Source: Spirochaetales bacterium (GTDB lineage Bacteria > Spirochaetota > Spirochaetia > DSM-27196 > PWMO01). From it: a DNA stretch of 9,433 bases. The stretch lies in NCBI GenBank assembly GCA_007123465.1, contig SKLB01000319.1, forward strand, positions 1 through 9,433, read 5' to 3'. Below, piece by piece: positions 1 through 5,345 of this stretch. Position 1 is the stretch's first letter; each line of letters starts with the position of its first letter. Below the pieces are notes generated by a model, which saw only the letters and a list, made by a program, of their open reading frames with translations, did not search any database and was not told the origin of the DNA. Both the position numbers and the translations under genes were made by a program.

Positions 1-61
1 CCAGAAAAAGCGCGAAGACGAGCCCGATCAGGCCCATCATCGCCGCTGCAATAAGTACCAT
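1..61 (-). CDS. rnfB: RnfB, electron transport complex ferredoxin-like subunit (N-terminal fragment, cut by window edge)
   Basis: Only the first 20 codons are in the window, from an ATG at 61-59. They encode a hydrophobic stretch beginning MVLIAAAMMGLIGLVF, which fits the single N-terminal membrane helix that anchors RnfB. The iron-sulfur part would lie beyond the left edge. A strong SD (GGAGG within 66-73) sits about 6 nt before the ATG, and the stop of rnfA is only 12 nt upstream. RnfB normally takes electrons from ferredoxin through 4Fe-4S clusters and passes them into the membrane part of the complex. The identification rests on position as last gene of a CDGEAB operon plus the helix, since no cluster motif is visible here. 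Confidence 0.8.
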   Translation of the reverse strand, partial: MVLIAAAMMGLIGLVFALFL

Positions 62-73
62 ATATCTCCTCCG

Positions 74-652
74 TTACGCCGCTACCAGACCCGAGAATCC
101 CATGAACGCCAGCGCCAGAATCCCGGCAACAATCAGGGTTATAGCTGCACCCTGGAACGGCTTTGGGATGTCGGCGGTTTCCAGCTGCTCGCGAATCCCG
201 GCCATGATTACGATCGCCAGCGTGAACCCGACTCCGGCGCCAATCCCGAATACCACCGACTCTATGAAGCCGTAGCCGCGCATGGTGTGCAGCAGCGCTA
301 CAAACAGGATCGCGCAGTTGGTTGTGATCAGCGGCAGAAAAATGCCGAGCGTCTTGTAAAGTGCCGGCGAGGTCTTCTTTATGAACATCTCGACGAATTG
401 CACCAGCGACGCAATGACAACGATGTACGAGACGTACTCCAGAAACGGCAGTCCCAGCTGAATCAGAATGAAGCGATTGATGATCCAGGTCACGATTGCG
501 GTGATGGTCATCACAAAGGTGACCGCGATGCCCATCGAGAGCGCCGCATCGATCTTCTTCGACACGCCGATAAACGGGCAGATACCGACGAAGTAGGTCA
601 GCACAAAGTTGTTGACAATTGCCGCGGAGATAATCAGAACTACTAAACTCAT
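74..652 (-). CDS. rnfA: RnfA, membrane subunit of the Rnf complex
   Basis: This encodes 192 residues, the usual RnfA/NqrE length, with about six hydrophobic helices and almost no soluble part. The N-terminus contains NNFVLTYFVGICPFIGVS, with Cys25 in the CP motif. Cys113 lies in TTNCAILF. In known Rnf and Nqr structures the equivalent cysteines of RnfA and RnfE jointly hold a 2Fe-2S cluster in the membrane centre, so electron transfer through the inverted pair is inferred. The ATG at 652-650 begins 1 nt after the rnfE stop, and its SD (GGAGG) lies inside the end of rnfE, so translation is probably coupled. The stop is TAA at 76-74. Identity to the RnfA rather than RnfE branch is based on order and the N-terminal motif. 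Confidence 0.95.
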   Translation of the reverse strand: MSLVVLIISAAIVNNFVLTYFVGICPFIGVSKKIDAALSMGIAVTFVMTITAIVTWIINRFILIQLGLPFLEYVSYIVVIASLVQFVEMFIKKTSPALYKTLGIFLPLITTNCAILFVALLHTMRGYGFIESVVFGIGAGVGFTLAIVIMAGIREQLETADIPKPFQGAAITLIVAGILALAFMGFSGLVAA

Positions 653-653
653 C

Positions 654-1292
654 CTACGCCTCCGCCTTGCTCTCGGCCCTGATCAGCACGGTGTGGCTGC
701 CCTCTTTGAGTGCGTTGAAGATCGCCATCAACACGCCCAGCGTAAGGAACGCCCCGGCCGGCAGGATCATCACCAGCAGCGGCGTGAACCCTTCACCGAA
801 CAGCTCGATACCGAAAAACGCTCCGCTACCAAGCACCTCGCGCATCCCGCCCAGTACCATCAGCGCCGCGGTGAAACCGGCTCCCATGCCGAGCGCATCA
901 CTGACCGCCGGCCCAGGCCCGTTGCGCGTGGCAAACGCCTCGATGCGCCCCATGATCACACAGTTGACCACAATCAGCGGCACATAGGGCCCCAGCGCTT
1001 CCGACAGCGGCGGAAAAAACGCACGCAGCACCAGGTCGGCAATAGTAACAAACGTTGCGATCACCACCGCGTAGACCGGTATGCGCACCTCCGAGGGTAC
1101 CAGCGGCTTGATCAGACTGCCGATCAGCGCCGCGGACACCAGCACAAACGAGGTGGCCATTCCCATGCCCACCCCGTTGACCACGGACGTGGTCACTGCC
1201 AGGACCGGGCACATCCCGAGCACCTGCACAAATACCGGGTTATTCTTTATCAGGCCTTTGGCGAATTCGTAGGTTATCGATCTTGCGGCCAT
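654..1292 (-). CDS. rnfE: RnfE, membrane subunit of the Rnf complex
   Basis: This 212-residue integral membrane protein has about six helices. It is homologous to RnfA in inverted topology. It starts with the typical cytosolic segment FAKGLIKNNPVFVQVLGMCP, with Cys28 in the CP motif and Cys111 in VVNCVIMGRIEAFA. The pair matches the cysteines that, with those of RnfA, ligate the intramembrane 2Fe-2S centre. The run NGPGPAVSDALGMGAGFT around residues 124-141 is also characteristic. A good SD (AAGGAG) lies 5 nt before the ATG at 1292-1290. The rnfG stop is 9 nt upstream and the rnfA start 1 nt downstream. The polar C-terminal tail (about residues 195-212) is likely cytoplasmic. Confidence 0.95.
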   Translation of the reverse strand: MAARSITYEFAKGLIKNNPVFVQVLGMCPVLAVTTSVVNGVGMGMATSFVLVSAALIGSLIKPLVPSEVRIPVYAVVIATFVTIADLVLRAFFPPLSEALGPYVPLIVVNCVIMGRIEAFATRNGPGPAVSDALGMGAGFTAALMVLGGMREVLGSGAFFGIELFGEGFTPLLVMILPAGAFLTLGVLMAIFNALKEGSHTVLIRAESKAEA

Positions 1293-1301
1293 AGCTGCTC
1301 C

Positions 1302-1868
1302 TTAGCGATCCTCGGCGTCGCGGATTGCGTCGATCGCCTGTTCTGCGCGCCTGTTGATTGCATCGACCACCGCCTCGGAGGAAATGGTAGCTCCCGAAAT
1401 CGCTTGAACCTCGTTGGCCGCAGGGTCGGGCTCCACGTGGCGGATCGTTGTGATCGATTGCATGGGATCCAGCCCGATAAACTGTTCGCGAAACTGCTCT
1501 TCGGTAATCCGGGCGCCCAGTCCGGGGGTTTCGCGATTCTCGACCACCTGCAGCCCCTCGATCTGCTGCAGGTCCGGGGTTAGCCCCAGCAGCATGCTGA
1601 TCGGACCGTTGTAGCCCGAAGCGGTAACCGCTACTGCGTAACCAATCAGCCGGCCCTCTGCGTCCTCACCGCGGTAAATGTCCATCTCCTCGATCTCGAG
1701 CTGTTCGAACTGCGGTTCATCGACGTCGCTGAAGAGCGCAGCCAGCGAGGCCTGCAGCGCACGCTCTCGGTTAAGCTCAATACGCGGTGAAAGCGAGGCA
1801 AACGTTGCAGCCAGTACCAGTCCCGAGAGAACGGTAACCAGTGTCAATACGATAATCATTCGTCTCAT
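1302..1868 (-). CDS. rnfG: RnfG, flavoprotein subunit of the Rnf complex (covalent FMN)
   Basis: This encodes 188 residues with one N-terminal membrane helix (about 3-23) and a soluble FMN-binding domain outside the cytoplasm. Recognisable landmarks are SGYNGPI (84-90), ETPGLG (113-118) and SGATISS (158-164). Thr161 of SGAT is the expected site of phosphoester-linked FMN, attached by the ApbE/Ftp flavin transferase. The residue six places before it is Gln155, where the ApbE consensus Dxx(s/t)gAT has Asp, which is a mild oddity. The ATG at 1868-1866 overlaps the rnfD stop as ATGA, so the two are translationally coupled. Length and motifs are normal for RnfG. It relays electrons between the membrane centre and RnfD. 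Confidence 0.95.
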   Translation of the reverse strand: MRRMIIVLTLVTVLSGLVLAATFASLSPRIELNRERALQASLAALFSDVDEPQFEQLEIEEMDIYRGEDAEGRLIGYAVAVTASGYNGPISMLLGLTPDLQQIEGLQVVENRETPGLGARITEEQFREQFIGLDPMQSITTIRHVEPDPAANEVQAISGATISSEAVVDAINRRAEQAIDAIRDAEDR

Positions 1869-2866
1869 TGAGCGCCTTCCCCGGCTTTAGCCGACTGAGC
1901 CCCAAAAACGCGGTTGTCGGTGTAGCGGTTGATAATCGGCGTAACCGCGTTCATCAGCAGAATGGCAAACATCACGCCTTCCGGATAGCCGCCGAAAAGC
2001 CGGATAATCACTACCAGCGTGCCGGCTCCAACACCGAAGATCACATTGCCCACGCGGGTGTAGGGAGTGGTCACCATGTCGGTGGCCATGTAGACAGCAC
2101 CCAGCATCAGCCCCCCGGCGAACAGGTGGAACACCGGGCCGACAAAGCTGCCCGGGTCAACCAGATGGGCGATGCCGGTCAGCACAAAGACAGTGCCCAG
2201 CAGCGATACAACCATCTCCCAGCGTATCAGTCTCAGCGCCAGCATCGCGATGCCGCCGGCTACAATGAATATCGAGCCGGTCTCGCCGATACTGCCGCCA
2301 ATCTGGCCGAACAGCAGATTGGGCAGCGCCTCGTAGATCCCCTCGAATCGGGCCGCCGCCAGCGGCGTTGCCTGTGTCTGCGCGTCGATTCCCTGCGGCA
2401 GAAAAGCAAACACGCGGTTGGGCGTGGTCCAGGTGGTAATCTGCACCGGATACGCCGCCGAGAGAAACGCCCGCCCTACCAGCGCCGGATTGAATACGTT
2501 GGAGCCGAGGCCGCCGAAAACCTCCTTACCGAGAAAGATCGCCACGACGCAGCCGACAACCAGCGCAATCGGCGAGATCTCCGGCGGCAGGACCATGACC
2601 AGCAGCACCGCGGTGACAACCGCGCTGCCGTCGGCAATCGACCACGGACTGCGCCCGCGCGCACGCCGCGTCAGCGACTCGGTAACCAGGCAGGAGGCAA
2701 TGGCCAGTACGTAGAGCCCCAACACCCGCAGTCCGAAGTAGAATACCGACATCACCATTGCGGGCAGCAGCGTAATCACCACGGCAAACATGATGCGCTG
2801 TGTAGTATCGGCGGCGCTGTCGTGAGGCGAGGAGGTCAGGATAAATCCTTCAGCTCGAGCACTCAT
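1865..2866 (-). CDS. rnfD: RnfD, membrane flavoprotein subunit of the Rnf complex
   Basis: This 333-residue protein is almost wholly membrane-embedded (about ten helices) and is related to NqrB, the proposed ion channel subunit. Family motifs are DGSAVVTAVLLVMVLPP (about 79-95), KEVFGGLGSNVFNPALVGRA (114-133), MATDMVTTPYT and GYPEGVMFAILLMN near the C-terminus. Thr167 in DAQTQATPLA is the expected FMN attachment site. The residue two before it is Gln instead of the usual Gly of the flavinylation motif. The ATG at 2866-2864 lies 15 nt after the rnfC stop, with a GGAG SD about 10 nt before it. The stop overlaps the rnfG start by 4 nt. Confidence 0.95.
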   Translation of the reverse strand: MSARAEGFILTSSPHDSAADTTQRIMFAVVITLLPAMVMSVFYFGLRVLGLYVLAIASCLVTESLTRRARGRSPWSIADGSAVVTAVLLVMVLPPEISPIALVVGCVVAIFLGKEVFGGLGSNVFNPALVGRAFLSAAYPVQITTWTTPNRVFAFLPQGIDAQTQATPLAAARFEGIYEALPNLLFGQIGGSIGETGSIFIVAGGIAMLALRLIRWEMVVSLLGTVFVLTGIAHLVDPGSFVGPVFHLFAGGLMLGAVYMATDMVTTPYTRVGNVIFGVGAGTLVVIIRLFGGYPEGVMFAILLMNAVTPIINRYTDNRVFGAQSAKAGEGAQ

Positions 2867-2881
2867 GCGGATCGAACTCCT

Positions 2882-4201
2882 TTACAGTTTATGGACTCGG
2901 ACGTAGTTCTTGGCGTAGCGTATCCAGGCCACCAACTTGATCTTGGACGGGCAGACGTAGGCGCACGATCCGCACTCGAAGCAGTCGTTCAGATTGTGCT
3001 GCTTGGCTTCGACAAACTTCTGCGCCTCAGCGTACGCCGCCAGCTTCAACGGCATCAGGTTCATCGGACAGGCGTCGACGCAGCGCGCACAGCGAATACA
3101 CGGCGACTCGGCGGGCACTTCGGCCCGCGTGAGGAAGAGCAACCCCGATGAGCCCTTGGTCAGCGAATAGTCGAGTGTCGGCAGCGCCACTCCCATCATG
3201 GGCCCCCCGACCAGTACTTTGGCGACATCTCCGTTGAATCCACCGCACGCCTCTACCAGATCTTCAAACGGCGTACCGATCGGCGCACGAAGGTTCCTGG
3301 CACTCTTGATACCGTCGCCGGAAACCGTAATCACGCGGTCAATCAGTGGCTTACCCCAGAAGAACCAGTCCTCGATGGCAACCAGCGTGAAAACGTTGGC
3401 CACAATCACGCCGATTTCCAGCGGCAGCTTGCCGGCGGGAACGGTGCGCCCGCAGGCGGCGTAGATCAGCATCTTCTCAGCACCCTGGGGATACTTGACC
3501 TTCAGCGGCACAATTTCAATCGGCGTATCCGGGAACTCGGCGGCAGCCCGGCTGACCGCCTCGATTGCGTCCGGCTTATTGCTCTCGATACCAAACAGGA
3601 TGCGCTTGAATCCGAAGCCGCGGTTGAGAATGCGAACCGCTTCGAGCAGCTCGGCGGTCCGCTCGAGCATGAGGCGGTGATCACAGGTCAGGTACGGTTC
3701 GCATTCAACGCCGTTGATCACCAGCGTGTCGATCTCGGCTGTTGGCGGCGGTGAAAACTTGACGTGAGTCGGAAACGTGGCACCGCCCATGCCCACGATG
3801 CCCGCATCGCGTATTCCCTCTACCACAGTGTCACGGTCCAGCGCGTCCAGATCTACCTCACGCCGCTGCCACTGATGCGCCTGCGTCTCTTCCACGTTGA
3901 CTGCGATCTCGATGTGGTCCGACATGCGTCCCGCCGGCAGCGGCTGCTGCACGATCTTCTTGATCTTACCGTGGACCGGCGAATGAACCCTGGCAGAGAC
4001 AAAGCCGTCGGCGTCGCAGAGCAGCTCGCCGGGCATCACCTCATCACCGCGTTGCTTTACCGGAACCGCCGGCTTGCCGAGATGCTGCGCCACCGGAATA
4101 CGCAGCAATTCGGGAATCGGTACGTCCTCGACAGGCAACGAGGCGGTACGCGTTTTATGATCATGAGGGTGAACACCCTTCTTGAAAGTGCGTAAGGTCA
4201 T
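2882..4201 (-). CDS. rnfC: RnfC, NADH-oxidoreductase subunit of the Rnf complex (439 aa)
   Basis: This soluble peripheral subunit exchanges electrons with NAD(H) through FMN and 4Fe-4S clusters. Visible motifs are FKKGVHPHDHK at the N-terminus, GMGGATFPTHVKF (137-149, the flavin/NADH-binding glycine-rich loop), NGVECEPYLTCDHR (164-177) and KYPQGAEKMLIYAACGR (236-252). Two cluster motifs follow, at Cys368/371/374/378 and Cys407/410/413/417. At 439 residues it is the short type, without the long Ala/Lys-rich tail of gammaproteobacterial RnfC. I chose the ATG at 4201-4199 because family homology begins there and GGGAG precedes it by 6 nt. An in-frame GTG at 4273 would add 24 unrelated residues (total 463) behind a stronger AGGAGG at 4290-4285, but 11 nt away. 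First gene of the operon. Confidence 0.95.
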   Translation of the reverse strand: MTLRTFKKGVHPHDHKTRTASLPVEDVPIPELLRIPVAQHLGKPAVPVKQRGDEVMPGELLCDADGFVSARVHSPVHGKIKKIVQQPLPAGRMSDHIEIAVNVEETQAHQWQRREVDLDALDRDTVVEGIRDAGIVGMGGATFPTHVKFSPPPTAEIDTLVINGVECEPYLTCDHRLMLERTAELLEAVRILNRGFGFKRILFGIESNKPDAIEAVSRAAAEFPDTPIEIVPLKVKYPQGAEKMLIYAACGRTVPAGKLPLEIGVIVANVFTLVAIEDWFFWGKPLIDRVITVSGDGIKSARNLRAPIGTPFEDLVEACGGFNGDVAKVLVGGPMMGVALPTLDYSLTKGSSGLLFLTRAEVPAESPCIRCARCVDACPMNLMPLKLAAYAEAQKFVEAKQHNLNDCFECGSCAYVCPSKIKLVAWIRYAKNYVRVHKL

Positions 4202-4203
4202 CG

Positions 4204-4229
4204 GGAACTCCCGTTCCGTGGCTTCACGG
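4204..4229 (-). promoter_or_regulatory. Two adjoining hairpins over the rnfC ribosome binding site
   Basis: Read on the minus strand, CCGTG-AAGC-CACGG (4229-4216) is followed immediately by GGAAC-GGGA-GTTCC (4217-4204), the two sharing two bases. The loop of the second is the GGGA of the rnfC SD, 6 nt before the ATG. They lie between the stop of the 13-codon mini-ORF (4237) and the rnfC start. The stems are short (5 bp each), so their effect in vivo is an inference. They could present or hide the SD depending on ribosome position. Confidence 0.4.
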
Positions 4230-4236
4230 TTATCCG

Positions 4237-4278
4237 TCAGCGAGTGACAATGCCCAATCTGCCACCTGCACACGTCAC
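4237..4278 (-). CDS. Possible 13-codon leader peptide upstream of rnfC
   Basis: A GTG at 4278-4276 lies 6 nt after a full AGGAGG SD (4290-4285). It opens the reading frame VTCAGGRLGIVTR, which ends at TGA 4239-4237, 35 nt before the rnfC ATG. This is the best-spaced start codon for that SD, which otherwise has no use unless rnfC begins at the GTG at 4273. Nothing in the peptide recalls a known attenuator. It may only couple translation, or the SD may serve an extended RnfC. Confidence 0.25.
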   Translation of the reverse strand: MTCAGGRLGIVTR

Positions 4279-4288
4279 CCGGATCCTC

Positions 4289-4306
4289 CTACCCCGATCG
4301 AGATAG
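4289..4306 (-). promoter_or_regulatory. Small hairpin just before the leader SD of rnfC
   Basis: On the minus strand CTATCTC-GATC-GGGGTAG can form seven pairs (two of them G-U) around a GATC loop. Its 3' arm runs into the AGGAGG at 4290-4285, overlapping its first two bases. It may tune access to that SD. The evidence is base pairing alone. Confidence 0.25.
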
Positions 4307-4337
4307 CAACCACAGTACCTATTTGATTTTATCAGTA

Positions 4338-4366
4338 AGTCTATGGCGTTTAGCGCCACCTGTCAA
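4338..4366 (-). promoter_or_regulatory. Sigma-70 type promoter of the rnf operon with an inverted repeat in its spacer
   Basis: On the minus strand a perfect -35 TTGACA (4366-4361) is followed after exactly 17 nt by TAGACT (4343-4338), a 4/6 match to the -10. Transcription would begin near 4331, giving a leader of about 130 nt before rnfC. The spacer is almost filled by TGGCG-CTAAA-CGCCA (4358-4344), a 5-bp inverted repeat placed where a bound repressor would block RNA polymerase. The promoter starts 19 nt after the stop of the preceding minus-strand gene. I see no terminator there, so some read-through from that gene is possible. Confidence 0.7.
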
Positions 4367-4384
4367 CCTGAGACTGAACTTGAC

Positions 4385-4894
4385 CTAGTAGTCGATTCTG
4401 AGAATCTGCTGCAGTTTGTCGCGCCGGGATTCGATCAGTGCCAGTTCAGCGGCCGACGGTTGTCGTCCGGTAGACGCTACCGCCGATTCGGCGGTCCCGT
4501 CACGCTGCCGGTCAAGCCGTTCGATCAGCTGTTCTTTCTGCTCGGCGCTGAGGTGCGGACTCTGTTGAATAGCGGCTCGCTGCTGCTCGAACCCGCCGCC
4601 GGCCTGCGCCCCGCGTCCGCCGGATTCGAGTTCTACAAGCCCGGCACTGACCCGGGCGGTAACGTAGAAGAAGCGCTCGGCCAGCCAGCCGCGATCCCGA
4701 AGCCAACGCTCGGGGGTTGCCTCATCATCGGCGGCCTCGGACCACGCCACAAAGGCGGGCCAGTCTCCGATGAAGCGATCGAGTTCAGCTGCGCTGAGCG
4801 GCTCCTGCTGTTCGGCGGGCAGCGGCACTGGCCCAAACAGCGCCAGCGTGAGCGTCAGCATAGCGATAGCCGGCAGCGATCTTCGATACAGCAT
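4385..4894 (-). CDS. Exported protein of unknown function (169 aa)
   Basis: I do not recognise this gene. The first 27 residues look like a Sec signal peptide: positive MLYRR, a hydrophobic core AIAMLTLTLALFG, then PLPA before Glu-Gln. No lipobox Cys is present, so a soluble periplasmic protein is likely. The mature part is polar and rich in Glu, Gln, Ala and Arg. It has a WPAFVAWSEA segment (about 45-54), a probable helix around ERFFYVTARVSAGLVELE and a second one around LSAEQKEQLIERLDRQRDG. The last 20 residues are again helical and charged. No cysteines are seen. The ATG at 4894-4892 has GGAGG 5 nt upstream and a good promoter behind it. It lies upstream of rnf on the same strand and diverges from the kinase operon. 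Real coding is supported by signal peptide, SD and promoter together. Confidence 0.75.
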   Translation of the reverse strand: MLYRRSLPAIAMLTLTLALFGPVPLPAEQQEPLSAAELDRFIGDWPAFVAWSEAADDEATPERWLRDRGWLAERFFYVTARVSAGLVELESGGRGAQAGGGFEQQRAAIQQSPHLSAEQKEQLIERLDRQRDGTAESAVASTGRQPSAAELALIESRRDKLQQILRIDY

Positions 4895-4916
4895 TGCAGC
4901 CTCCGCATCCGTTTAC

Positions 4917-4946
4917 AGAGTACGAGTGGTTGCGCGCGGCTGTCAA
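4917..4946 (-). promoter_or_regulatory. Sigma-70 type promoter of the exported-protein gene
   Basis: On the minus strand, TTGACA (4946-4941) is followed after 18 nt by TACTCT (4922-4917). Predicted initiation lies about 15-20 nt before the ATG at 4894, with the GGAGG SD in between. The perfect -35 carries most of the weight. Confidence 0.6.
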
Positions 4947-5044
4947 GAACCGCAGGGGCGGCGTGAGCAAACGCGCAAAAATGTCCCCGAATTCGGCATC
5001 GCGCAATTTTTTCCCACGACAACCGAAGAATAGCCCGCACAGCG

Positions 5045-5055
5045 GTGCCAGGCAC
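5045..5055. promoter_or_regulatory. Inverted repeat GTGCC-A-GGCAC, possible activator site
   Basis: A perfect 5-bp inverted repeat around one base lies about 71-81 bp before the start of the sigma-54 promoter. Enhancer sites for NtrC-family activators usually lie in that range. It does not match the canonical NtrC site, and only one copy is clear, so the assignment is tentative. Confidence 0.25.
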
Positions 5056-5125
5056 GCCGAAACCGGGCAGAAACGGCCAAGACGCGCCGGATAATCGCTG
5101 TTTCACGCGGAGCATCGCGCCAGCT

Positions 5126-5141
5126 TGGCACGCTTCCTGCT
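5126..5141 (+). promoter_or_regulatory. Sigma-54 (-24/-12) promoter for the histidine kinase operon
   Basis: TGGCACG-CTTC-CTGCT matches the consensus TGGCACG-N4-TTGC(A/T) at every position but one (C for T in TTGC). The invariant GG (5127-5128) and GC (5139-5140) are 12 nt apart, as required, and the preceding bases CT also fit. Predicted transcription start is near 5152, with a leader of about 194 nt to the kinase ATG at 5346. The operon it faces encodes a sigma-54 activator with an intact GAFTGA loop, which strongly suggests autoregulation. Confidence 0.7.
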
Positions 5142-5173
5142 ATACTATGTGTACGTGCCGCTTCACGCAGCAT

Positions 5174-5312
5174 CCGCTGTGGGCCAAAACGGCGGAGCGG
5201 GCGTCGCGCCCTTCTCCTCCCGGGAGGGCGTGGCGCCCGGCGGTAGGCCGGGAGAGATAACACTCCTTCTTCCGTTCTCTCAGGTGCAGGTCCTTTCTGC
5301 AGGGCCTGCACC
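5174..5312 (+). ncRNA. Highly structured 5' leader of the kinase operon; candidate cis-regulatory RNA
   Basis: Consecutive stems can be drawn by hand. CCGCT 5174-5178 pairs with AGCGG 5196-5200, with an inner GCC/GGC. A 15-bp stem joins 5198-5212 to 5225-5239 (two G-U pairs, 12-nt loop). CCCGG 5236-5240 pairs with CCGGG 5248-5252. GAGAGA 5252-5257 pairs with TCTCTC 5276-5281. A 12-bp stem joins 5283-5294 to 5301-5312 (one U-G pair). Several overlap at their ends, so they can compete, as in a switch. GGGCGTCGCGCC (5199-5210) is nearly repeated as GGGCGTGGCGCC (5226-5237). I cannot match it to any riboswitch class I know, and it could instead be a DNA-level repeat. Confidence 0.4.
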
Positions 5313-5320
5313 ACCTTTAT
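5283..5320 (+). terminator. Strong hairpin with U-rich tail in the kinase leader; possible attenuator
   Basis: GGTGCAGGTCCT (5283-5294) pairs with AGGGCCTGCACC (5301-5312) around loop TTCTGC, giving 12 continuous pairs including one U-G. The tail is ACCTTTATATTT, which is U-rich but interrupted, so termination would be partial at best. A second TGCAGG (5298-5303) offers an alternative partner for CCTGCA (5305-5310). It lies just before the kinase ATG and after the sigma-54 promoter, so it would act as a leader attenuator rather than end a gene. Confidence 0.35.
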
Positions 5321-5345
5321 ATTTGCGCTATCATGTAAGAGAACT

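Larger units (their letters stand above)
4895..5345. other. 451-bp divergent intergenic region
   Basis: No gene is supported here: the frames open across it are short, lack SDs and have no family features. From left to right it holds the SD and promoter of the minus-strand gene (to 4946). Then comes about 180 bp with little beyond a short inverted repeat at 5045-5055 and a GCCAAG/CTTGGC pair (5076-5081 with 5124-5129). A sigma-54 promoter facing right follows (5126-5141), and then a heavily structured leader (about 5174-5312) ending 33 nt before the kinase ATG. Confidence 0.8.

Noticed and set aside
609..1583. 324-codon open frame on the plus strand opposite rnfE and rnfG
   Set aside because: It has His/Arg/Gln-rich low-complexity composition and is entirely antisense to genes with conserved motifs.
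1868..3151. 427-codon open frame on the plus strand opposite rnfD and part of rnfC
   Set aside because: It is antisense to two clear Rnf genes. Its product is rich in Arg, His and Gln with no domain, as expected from a GC-biased complement, and it has no SD.
5329..5334. TATCAT as a sigma-70 -10 element close to the kinase ATG
   Set aside because: It matches 5 of 6 positions, but the bases 16-17 nt upstream (CTGCAC/TGCACC) are a poor -35 and lie inside the 12-bp hairpin. Initiation would leave almost no leader.
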